Shown: positions 15,112 to 20,682 of the stretch, piece after piece | Layout: every line of letters starts with the position of its first letter | Position numbering within the stretch: position 1 is the first letter of the stretch | Source of the DNA: a virus | Strand: one strand, 5' to 3' | DNA: 20,682 bases | Virus record (IMG/VR): IMGVR_UViG_3300040815_001170 | Coordinates: 1 to 20,682 of that record | Made by a program: the position numbers and the translations under genes | Notes under the pieces: model-generated | Seen by the model: only the letters and a program-made list of their open reading frames with translations | Databases searched by the model: none | What the model was told of the DNA's origin: nothing

Positions 15112-15677
15112 TATACTTTACCCCACTTAAGATTAATTTCACTATCTTCATAAAGACTATCAAAAGAAGTATCTAAACTATCTAACTGATCCATCCCGTC
15201 TTTAGAAACCATTCTGACATTAATTTGATCCAAATCTGCCATAGGTGAAGTTCCCTCAATTAAAGCAAGTTTAGTATCCCAATTATTTTCAATAGAAGGT
15301 CCATCAACAAACCCTGAATACAAACTAATTATATCTTCCGTAGCGGTTAAAGGTTGATCAGTAGCAGGATCAATAATGCCAACTCTAACTTTTATAGGAG
15401 AACCAATAACTCCTGATTTAAAATGAGCAGCAAATTGATCTGAAATATCAGTAATAACTACTTTATAAGCTTCTCTGTCTAAAACAGAAGAAAAGTTAGG
15501 AGGTTCAAATTCAAACAAACCACCATCGGCTATGTAAGTATTACTATTCCAAGTAATATTTCTGTTATAACTTGTAAAGTAATAATTAGTAGATCCAAAA
15601 GTTAAGTCAATTAAAAAGAAATATTTAAATCGTTCTGCATTAATTGCAGTAGTAACTGCTGAACTAAACTCTCTCAT
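15111..15677 (-). CDS. Tail assembly / tip-complex protein (DUF2163-like)
   Basis: This 188-residue protein comes just before the J-like gene and overlaps it by one base (TAATG). It opens with a helix ('REFSSAVTTAINAERFKYFFLIDLTF') followed by beta strands ('YYFTSYNRNITWNSNTYIADGGLFEFEPP', about 32-60). This order is usual in DUF2163 or baseplate-wedge-like proteins that come before NlpC and J genes in siphophages and gene transfer agents. The C-terminus ends '..EINLKWGKV', a phrase shared with that type of tail protein. It likely joins the distal tail to the tip. Family assignment is from memory of the pattern, not a search. Confidence 0.6.
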   Translation of the reverse strand: MREFSSAVTTAINAERFKYFFLIDLTFGSTNYYFTSYNRNITWNSNTYIADGGLFEFEPPNFSSVLDREAYKVVITDISDQFAAHFKSGVIGSPIKVRVGIIDPATDQPLTATEDIISLYSGFVDGPSIENNWDTKLALIEGTSPMADLDQINVRMVSKDGMDQLDSLDTSFDSLYEDSEINLKWGKV

Positions 15678-16291
15678 TATATCGCCTCAATTAAATTAAC
15701 TGTACCAATATTAGAGAGAATACCGTCTGTATAAGTAATTCCCATTTGATTGTCAATACTTTTAAAATAACTTATAACACAATTGTCACCTGTTTGTAAA
15801 GTATTAGAAATTGATACAGAATATAATAATTTAGGGTAAATATTTAAAGTTTGATTTAATGTGCCTGACAAGTTTAAATCAGAAGTAGTAATATAAATTT
15901 TAGGATGATTATTAAATTTTACAAAAGAACCTTTAGGTAAAGCTCCCGTTATATTAGCACTATTATCGATAATAATAGCAGAAGTTCCTGCAGACGCATT
16001 TCCGACAATATTTAAATTAAGATTAGTTAAAGTATTATTATTTCCTTCTTTAACTAACTGTGGCATAATCATTGTATCAGAGGTGTCAAAGTTAACTATA
16101 GTACTTAAAAATAATTCTGCTGCTTTATCTTGATCTGATAAAACATTAAAGCTTAATTCCCAACGTTGATGATCTTGAGAAGCTCTTTGAGTTTTTAATG
16201 AAACTGTTGTCATGTCAAAATGAGGTTCATTTGACGCTATTGTAATTGGTGCAAGTATTTCAGCACCTTGATAAAAATAAGTTTTTGCCAT
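15677..16291 (-). CDS. Distal tail protein, unassigned
   Basis: This 204-residue, beta-rich, Asn/Ser/Thr-rich protein starts four bases after the NlpC-like gene, with AAGGAAA in the end of that gene as ribosome-binding site, and overlaps the following gene by one base. No catalytic motif, signal peptide or membrane segment is seen. It contains 'SLKTQRASQDHQRWELSFNV' (about 31-50), resembling a phrase of distal tail proteins that bind the tail tube end, and a middle domain (about 90-150) of short strands that may be an inserted oligosaccharide-binding-like fold. Context puts it in the tail-tip assembly. I do not recognise a precise family. Confidence 0.6.
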   Translation of the reverse strand: MAKTYFYQGAEILAPITIASNEPHFDMTTVSLKTQRASQDHQRWELSFNVLSDQDKAAELFLSTIVNFDTSDTMIMPQLVKEGNNNTLTNLNLNIVGNASAGTSAIIIDNSANITGALPKGSFVKFNNHPKIYITTSDLNLSGTLNQTLNIYPKLLYSVSISNTLQTGDNCVISYFKSIDNQMGITYTDGILSNIGTVNLIEAI

Positions 16292-16294
16292 TTT

Positions 16295-16732
16295 TTATTT
16301 CCTTGGTCTAGCTAACTCTAAATGTCTTTCTAAAAATAGTATTTGTCTATTTTCACGAACACCTAGATTGTCTTCACGAGTAAGATGCCAAAAACCATCC
16401 CCCGCAATCATTGCCGACCCTTTCTCAAAAGCAATATCACCTAGCTTGGGTCTTCTACTAGGGATGTATTCATAGCCGCAATATTCGGCATAAGTTCTTA
16501 GTGTGTGTCCACTTTTTAATAACTGATGAAGCCATTCTCTTGATGACTTCCAACGAGTAGTAAATAAGTCTCTAGCTTTACTTTTACCTCTAAGTTCTAA
16601 GTCGTACTCAGCAAATAAAGCGAAACAGTCATTTACGCCTCTTGTATATTCTTCGCAAGCATTAGTTAACTGATTTATAGTATCAGTAGCCCGTTGCAAG
16701 GCTGTTAACATTTCTTCGTCTGTATAATACAT
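16295..16732 (-). CDS. NlpC/P60-like (DUF6950-type) tail-associated protein
   Basis: This is a 145-residue protein. The N-terminal helix is followed by 'GVNDCFALFAEYDLELRGK' (C36), the Asn-Asp-Cys active-site context of NlpC/P60-like folds. Later come 'RPKLGDIAFEKGSAMIAGDGFWHL' (about 94-117), with the Gly-Asp-(Ile/Val) strand usual before the catalytic His region, and H116. Such proteins sit beside J in many siphophages and either help assemble the tip or open peptidoglycan at entry. The pattern is like DUF6950. Whether it is enzymatically active cannot be told by eye. It begins the tail-tip operon after a 101-base gap with inverted repeats. Confidence 0.7.
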   Translation of the reverse strand: MYYTDEEMLTALQRATDTINQLTNACEEYTRGVNDCFALFAEYDLELRGKSKARDLFTTRWKSSREWLHQLLKSGHTLRTYAEYCGYEYIPSRRPKLGDIAFEKGSAMIAGDGFWHLTREDNLGVRENRQILFLERHLELARPRK

Positions 16733-16833
16733 CTTACTATCTCTCTGCTACAGAGTGCCACAGAGAGCAACGATAAGACTTATTGGATAATTACCCCCAT
16801 ACACAAGCCTTAACGCTACTCTCTGCGTCTCTT
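16733..16833 (-). promoter_or_regulatory. 101-base gap with nested inverted repeats, before the tail-tip operon
   Basis: No gene is visible here. CTCTCTG at 16741-16747 pairs with CAGAGAG at 16761-16767. Within it CTCTG-CTA-CAGAG (16743-16755) is an alternative 5-bp hairpin with a 3-base loop. A third CTCTCTG occurs near 16816, so the left part can pair in more than one way. The hairpin lies a few bases before the ATG at 16732, which has only a weak ribosome-binding site (GTAAG). It may terminate PhoH transcripts, control tail-gene translation, or hold a promoter. I see no clear -35/-10 pair. Confidence 0.45.
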
Positions 16834-17517
16834 TTATAACTTCTCTTTAATAAACATTCTTACTAGATCTGCTACGATATCACTACGCACAATATCGTCT
16901 ACTGTAAATTTAACTATTGGTAACGGTATACCGTTCTTTTTAATTAAAGCACAAAACCTTAATAAGTCTTGACCTTTTCGCACATCTGACTGTGCTGGGT
17001 CTCCCATAAGTACTAACTTAGAATTTTCCCCTAAACGAGTACTAATTGCTTTAAGCTCATCAATCGAAAGGTTTTGAGCCTCATCTACAAGTACTAAAGA
17101 GTTCTCGAAAGAACGTCCTCGTATTGTTTCAATAGGTTGAATTTCAATGTCACCTTTATTAATCATGTACTTATACTTTTCTTTACCGAAAGCCCGTTCA
17201 AATACTTCGAGCATAGGTAAAAGCCAAGGTGTCATTTTTTCTTGGATAGTTCCAGGGAAATGCCCTATGCTTTTACCTGTAGGTACGTTAGCACGAGTAA
17301 TTACAATTTTCTCATAACCGCCTTTTTGGTAAAGATGTGCGACCGTTCCTGCGCTGCAGTAGGTTTTTCCGGTTCCAGCGCAACCAATAGTAACAGTAAT
17401 AGGATAGACTTTAATAGAGCGAATGAGTTTATCTTGCTTTTCATTCTTTGGTATAACATGAAATCCTATCCTGTGTATATTATTTTTAGTAGCATAACGA
17501 GATTTTCTTTTGCTCAT
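16834..17517 (-). CDS. phoH: PhoH-like ATPase
   Basis: This 227-residue P-loop ATPase has Walker A 'GCAGTGKT' (45-52), Walker B 'LVLVDEAQ' (141-148, with D145-E146), and the PhoH phrases 'TRANVPTGKSIGHFPGT' (74-90) and 'IRGRSFENS' (132-140). This is the short core form usual in phages, without an added RNase domain. I start it at ATG 17517 behind AAAGGA. An in-frame upstream ATG would run into the previous gene. PhoH genes are frequent in marine phages. The cellular protein is phosphate-starvation induced and linked to RNA metabolism, but its role in infection is not settled. No pho-box is seen here. Confidence 0.92.
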   Translation of the reverse strand: MSKRKSRYATKNNIHRIGFHVIPKNEKQDKLIRSIKVYPITVTIGCAGTGKTYCSAGTVAHLYQKGGYEKIVITRANVPTGKSIGHFPGTIQEKMTPWLLPMLEVFERAFGKEKYKYMINKGDIEIQPIETIRGRSFENSLVLVDEAQNLSIDELKAISTRLGENSKLVLMGDPAQSDVRKGQDLLRFCALIKKNGIPLPIVKFTVDDIVRSDIVADLVRMFIKEKL

Positions 17518-17527
17518 TAAGAGTCCT

Positions 17528-17740
17528 TTATTCTTGTGGTTCTTCCTCAAGTGACTTTGTAAGCATATCAACAAAAGCTTGTTTACCAACTTGTAATTGG
17601 TCTAAATTAAACTGAGCTGATCCAATTTTACGATCTAAGTCAGCCACATGGTTAATCATAACCTTTTGTTGATCTGTTAGTTGGTCTTCAGTGTATTCTT
17701 TGTCGTTGATGACAATGGTTTTTGTTTGTTTCTCTGCCAT
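17528..17740 (-). CDS. Small coiled-coil phage protein (DUF6447-like)
   Basis: This 70-residue protein has a short beta opening 'KTIVINDKEYTEDQLTDQQK' (7-26) followed by one long helix with heptad-like spacing (28-65, 'HVADLDRKIGSAQFNLDQLQVGKQAF'). It ends acidic (EEEPQE). The 'I(N/D)..EY..D.L.......I..L..ID..I......L.....A' pattern is that of small phage proteins I know as DUF6447-like. No function is known. The ribosome-binding site (AAAGGAGAAAAAC) is nearly identical to that of the gene at 18340. It lies 10 bases before PhoH. Confidence 0.75.
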   Translation of the reverse strand: MAEKQTKTIVINDKEYTEDQLTDQQKVMINHVADLDRKIGSAQFNLDQLQVGKQAFVDMLTKSLEEEPQE

Positions 17741-17769
17741 TGTTTTTCTCCTTTATTATTATTTACTTA

Positions 17770-18078
17770 TTACCAAGGCACTCCCGCCTCAGTAGTTGGA
17801 TTAGCTATCGCATCAATCTTAGAAGCAATAGCAGCTTCAGTATCAGCTTTCCATGTTTCACTTTGACCCCATACCCAACCAAGTACATTTGCCTCAGTTA
17901 AGCTATCATAGGCTACAAAGCCATCTGCTAATGCATCAGGTGTAAAACCTGCTGTACCATAAGAAGATGCACTATTGTCACCTTCTACGCCTGTGCAACG
18001 CCAGTGTACTACTGTCACACCACCGTCTGCTAAGTTACGTTCTACTGTTGGAACTGTCCAAGTGTAAGTTACAGCCAT
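17770..18078 (-). CDS. Conserved small phage protein next to fibre gene (DUF7936-like)
   Basis: This 102-residue protein begins 'MAVTYTWTVPTVER' and continues 'GGVTVVHWRCTGVEGD..ASSYGTAGFTPD...DGFVAYDSLTEANVLGWVW' and '..NPTTEAGVPW', a well-conserved arrangement in marine phages (including T4-like cyanophages) that I associate with DUF7936. It is beta-rich with many Trp residues and looks structural. It has a strong ribosome-binding site, GGAGGT, in the end of the upstream gene. Position between fibre and tail genes suggests a virion or fibre-related accessory protein. Function is unknown. Confidence 0.75.
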   Translation of the reverse strand: MAVTYTWTVPTVERNLADGGVTVVHWRCTGVEGDNSASSYGTAGFTPDALADGFVAYDSLTEANVLGWVWGQSETWKADTEAAIASKIDAIANPTTEAGVPW

Positions 18079-18079
18079 G

Positions 18080-18340
18080 TTATACCTCCTGTGCTGCTAA
18101 GTGTGCCGCATAAGCTGTCTTAACGGCTGATGTATGTACTGCTGCACAAATGGCTTGTACTTCAGTGCTTTCGTTTGCAAGATCATCTGCTGAGATGTCT
18201 GGTGCAACGACATGGCGTGAGAAGGATCGGCTGATTTCTGTGCCGTCACGCTTGATGACCGTGGCTGTACGCACTTGGATGTGCTTAAAGTCGCCTACGA
18301 TCTCTATTTTGTCTTGTACTGTTTCTTCTGTTAGTGCCAT
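18080..18340 (-). CDS. Small conserved phage protein of unknown function
   Basis: This 86-residue protein has an AAAGGAG ribosome-binding site and lies 54 bases after the fibre gene. A beta half (10-46, 'DKIEIVGDFKHIQVRTATVIKRDGTEISRSFSRHVV') is followed by an Ala-rich helical half (48-85). Similar small proteins follow fibre genes in marine phages, usually paired with the DUF7936-like gene as here. I do not know a function. The size and fold suggest a small structural or chaperone role in fibre assembly, which is a guess. It shares the higher GC content of the fibre gene rather than that of the tail genes. Confidence 0.7.
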   Translation of the reverse strand: MALTEETVQDKIEIVGDFKHIQVRTATVIKRDGTEISRSFSRHVVAPDISADDLANESTEVQAICAAVHTSAVKTAYAAHLAAQEV

Positions 18341-18394
18341 CGTTTTTCTCCTTTGATGGTTGGACTGTCCGACCCAAAGCTATGCAGTGGGTTA

Positions 18395-20682
18395 TTATGA
18401 TGAAACGGTGTACATACCAGAGCCGTAAACTGAAAGATTGTTATTTGTGGTAAAGTCAGAGACGGAGTAACCGGCGGTGTTACCAGCTCCCTGTACAACA
18501 CAATATATCTTGTTGTCGTTGTTTCTAAAGTAACCCGCAAGAACTCTACCCGTAGATATATTTGTGTTAACAATGTAGTTGAATTGAAACGAATTACCCT
18601 CAGAAATTGGTACGTTACTACTGTTGTTATAGGGCAAACCTGATATATTCATATTACCGCTGCCACCACTTGCTGTAAGAACTTTTATGTAAAGATACAC
18701 ATACACCGTATTGCCAATTTTTGTATACCTCCCAAACCTTTGATCATAACTTATGGTGGGGTCTGTAGTCGTTGCTACAAAACTAGGCGTCCAAGTCCCC
18801 TCCTCATAGTCATCCAGCTTATTAGCCGACCCAGTGCCGCCAAGGTAGACACCGCCAGAGAGGTAGAGGTCTTGGAAGCGGGCAGTTGCATCACCAATAT
18901 CCAATGCTCCATCCGTAGAATTTCCAGAGGCATTTACAGGATAAAGGTTGTCTCCACCAATACCCAAACCAACCCCAGATGCAGCAGACATATACAGGTT
19001 TGCACCTGAAGCGACACTCCCAATACTCCCCACAGTGGTGCCGTCTTTGGCTATGTTAATTGTATTCCCGTCTGTCCCGTTACGACCAACGTAAAGCACA
19101 CTACTGCTATCAGCACTTGGGTATGTTTTGGAAAGGAAACCCCATCCATCCGCACCCAACACAGCACCGTCATTAGTGTCACCAATTCCAGGCGTTGAGT
19201 TCGTAGTTCCCACCAGCAAGTTACCGCTGCTGTCGATGCGCATGGCTTCTGAGCCGCCAGTGGAAAAACCTAGATGGTCGGCTGCAGGTCTATACATACC
19301 AGTGTTGGGGTCACTATAAAACGTATGCGTTGGGGCTGCTTCTGTACCGTTTTGAGTTCCCACACCGCCTGCAATAGATAACTTAGTGCTGCCGCCAGTC
19401 GAGCCAATATCTACATTACCGCTGCTGTCGATGCGCATACGTTCTGATGGAACAAAAGCAGCATCAGCAGTTTTAGATGCAGCGGCATCAACAAAGAATT
19501 GTATTAAACCGCTAGTTGAATCGCCTGTGCCACTAATTTCTATTCCAGCAGCACCAAAAGTTGCGGTGGTAGATGTCTTATAGGCGTTGGCAGTAGTATC
19601 TCCATAATAGTTAGAAGTTAGATTAAGTGAACCTTCACTATAACTCCCAAATATGTTGTTGTATTTAGCAAACGTAAGCGATCTGCCTGATGATGGTGCG
19701 CCTAGATCAAGAACGCCTTGAGGCGAACTCGTCCCAATCCCAACATTACCGCTGCTGTCGATGCGCATACGTTCATTTCCACCATTGGTGTTAAACGAAA
19801 GTGCGTCACCGCCTGCTGCTTGCAGTGTAACTACGTTTGCGCTGTCATTTGTGATATACAGGTTGCCATCATTACCACCGACAAATCTTGCCATAGATGT
19901 GCCAGAGGTATTAACGTGTAAGGGAACACTAGGCGAACTCGTCCCAATGCCTACGTTACCATCGTTCTGGAATGTAACTAATGCACCTGCTCCATAAGTA
20001 ATCTTTAAGTCATTGCTATCAGCATGAATACCGTATTTAGAAGCTTGCCCTGTATCATTTATTACAATACCGGGTGAAGTTGCACCACTAATTTCTAAAG
20101 CTGTATCAGAGCCATAATCAGGGTTAGGCGAACTCGTCCCAATCCCAACATTACCGCCACCAAGTAAAATATCAGGATTTGTAGTTGAATTTCCTAACTG
20201 AACACTCTCAGAAGAGTTAGTAGTTACAATTTTAAAATAACTATTTCCACCTTGTTGAATGGTCACTGGGCCAGAATTATTATCTTCAATTTCCACAGTC
20301 AGCCCATCGCTGGTCAAAGTACCCGTGACATTGACCCCAGAAGTCGTTGTAATTATTTTTTCAGCGTTATCGAAATAAAGCGCAACGCCCGCATCAGGTT
20401 CTGCTAAGATCATTCGCTCTGTGTTACCTGAGTTTCTCAACTCAAAGTTGGCAGCAACAATACGCATATTGCCTTGGCCCACATCGCTAATATAACTATG
20501 CGACCCATCATGGTAAATCTGTAGGTCAGACCCAGCGCCAAACACAGCCTTGTCATTATCACCAAAAGTCATATCACCAGAGGTTACAAAGCTAGTACCT
20601 GTAATAGTTGTACCTGTAATTGCTGCTGCAGTAGTTGCACCAATAATTGTACCATCAATGTTACCACCGTTAATGTCAGCAG
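18395..20682 (-). CDS. Tail fibre protein, N-terminus cut by window edge
   Basis: The frame is open to the right edge; the visible 761 residues are its C-terminal part. The first ATG in the frame (20572) is internal, because in-frame sequence 'ADINGGNIDGTIIGATTAAAITG' precedes it. From the visible N-side: a low-complexity Gly/Thr segment; 'LQIYHDGSHSYI' beta repeat near 53; repeated 'GNVGIGTSSP' and 'ERMRIDSSGN' units; and a C-terminal 'YEEGTWTPSF' domain (last ~130 residues) ending in a beta-rich knob typical of receptor-binding heads in marine phage fibres. The gene is clearly richer in GC than the tail genes (36 of 60 bases at 19201-19260 by hand count). Likely a trimeric fibre that recognises the cell surface. 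The missing N-terminus should hold the tail attachment. Confidence 0.85.
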   Translation of the reverse strand, partial: ADINGGNIDGTIIGATTAAAITGTTITGTSFVTSGDMTFGDNDKAVFGAGSDLQIYHDGSHSYISDVGQGNMRIVAANFELRNSGNTERMILAEPDAGVALYFDNAEKIITTTSGVNVTGTLTSDGLTVEIEDNNSGPVTIQQGGNSYFKIVTTNSSESVQLGNSTTNPDILLGGGNVGIGTSSPNPDYGSDTALEISGATSPGIVINDTGQASKYGIHADSNDLKITYGAGALVTFQNDGNVGIGTSSPSVPLHVNTSGTSMARFVGGNDGNLYITNDSANVVTLQAAGGDALSFNTNGGNERMRIDSSGNVGIGTSSPQGVLDLGAPSSGRSLTFAKYNNIFGSYSEGSLNLTSNYYGDTTANAYKTSTTATFGAAGIEISGTGDSTSGLIQFFVDAAASKTADAAFVPSERMRIDSSGNVDIGSTGGSTKLSIAGGVGTQNGTEAAPTHTFYSDPNTGMYRPAADHLGFSTGGSEAMRIDSSGNLLVGTTNSTPGIGDTNDGAVLGADGWGFLSKTYPSADSSSVLYVGRNGTDGNTINIAKDGTTVGSIGSVASGANLYMSAASGVGLGIGGDNLYPVNASGNSTDGALDIGDATARFQDLYLSGGVYLGGTGSANKLDDYEEGTWTPSFVATTTDPTISYDQRFGRYTKIGNTVYVYLYIKVLTASGGSGNMNISGLPYNNSSNVPISEGNSFQFNYIVNTNISTGRVLAGYFRNNDNKIYCVVQGAGNTAGYSVSDFTTNNNLSVYGSGMYTVSS
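19413..19774 (-). repeat. 32-base direct repeat in the fibre gene (19413-19444 and 19743-19774)
   Basis: The two stretches are identical for 32 bases, starting ACATTACCGCTGCTGTCGAT on the plus strand, and encode the 'ERMRIDSSGNV' unit. A third, shorter copy (23 bases) lies at 19221-19243. High DNA identity between protein repeats makes unequal recombination between units possible. Confidence 0.85.
19721..20157 (-). repeat. 32-base direct repeat in the fibre gene (19721-19752 and 20126-20157)
   Basis: Both copies begin AGGCGAACTCGTCCCAAT on the plus strand and are identical for 32 bases. A third copy of the first 18 bases is at 19931-19948. They encode 'GIGTSSP' units. The first copy runs directly into the other repeat family (19743-19774), so the gene is a string of interchangeable DNA blocks. 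Confidence 0.85.

Noticed and set aside
17242-17520. Plus-strand open frames across the window (for example here and at 1665, 3702, 5835, 8381, 9782, 10116, 18740)
   Set aside because: All lie opposite well-supported minus-strand genes, lack ribosome-binding sites and give low-complexity or Cys/Phe-rich products.
17518-17589. Longer PhoH start at 17589
   Set aside because: It would overlap the upstream gene by 62 bases and lacks a ribosome-binding site; ATG 17517 has AAAGGA.
19221-20157. CRISPR-like array in the regularly repeated segment
   Set aside because: The repeats are in frame within a fibre gene, spacing is uneven, and both repeat and spacer encode fibre protein.
20572-20682. Fibre gene start at the ATG at 20572
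   Set aside because: The frame stays open to the window edge with typical fibre sequence (Gly/Thr-rich) before this ATG, so it is an internal Met.

Overview
This window looks like part of the genome of a tailed DNA bacteriophage, most likely marine. Every gene I can support reads on the minus strand, so transcription runs from high to low coordinates. Genes are tightly packed, with ATGA or TAATG overlaps and good Shine-Dalgarno sequences. There are no rRNA, tRNA or host genes. The fibre gene carries the 'GNVGIGTSSP' and 'ERMRIDSSGN' repeats common in marine phage fibres, and a PhoH ATPase and several small proteins typical of marine phages lie beside it. The J-like tail-tip protein suggests a long non-contractile tail, which is an inference.

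Layout in the direction of transcription: (1) a 5'-truncated tail-fibre gene (20682-18395); (2) three small phage proteins (18340-17528) and PhoH (17517-16834); (3) a 101-base gap with nested inverted repeats; (4) a tail-tip operon: NlpC/P60-like protein, two tail proteins, a 1274-residue J-like tip protein with a duplicated 203-residue module, and two related tip-distal proteins (16732-9831); (5) a lysis cassette: a 33-codon micro-gene, a two-helix holin-like protein, an i-spanin-like protein, an M15 peptidase endolysin and a three-helix holin (9809-8429); (6) a 200-base non-coding hub with hairpins, a 19-base direct repeat and a perfect 16-base palindrome (8428-8229); (7) the head operon: small basic protein, portal, a giant MuF-domain protein, scaffold, major capsid protein, and the first codons of a head-tail connector (8228-1).

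The most unusual item is the 1451-residue gene at 1974-6329. Its first ~330 residues are a complete MuF-type minor head protein. The rest is a single-subunit, T7/N4-type DNA-dependent RNA polymerase with the DxxGR motif, both catalytic aspartates (D1048, D1366), the motif B Lys and Tyr-Gly (K1116, Y1124-G1125) and the motif C His-Asp. A head protein covalently joined to a polymerase, encoded between portal and scaffold, suggests a polymerase built into the capsid near the portal and delivered with the DNA. That would be a compact alternative to the separate virion RNA polymerase of N4-like phages. The intergenic repeats upstream of this operon are candidate control sites for it.

Base composition is uneven. 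The polymerase and central tail genes are very AT-rich, and the fibre gene is clearly richer in GC, which fits modular exchange of host-range genes. No terminase, tape measure or replication gene is in the window.
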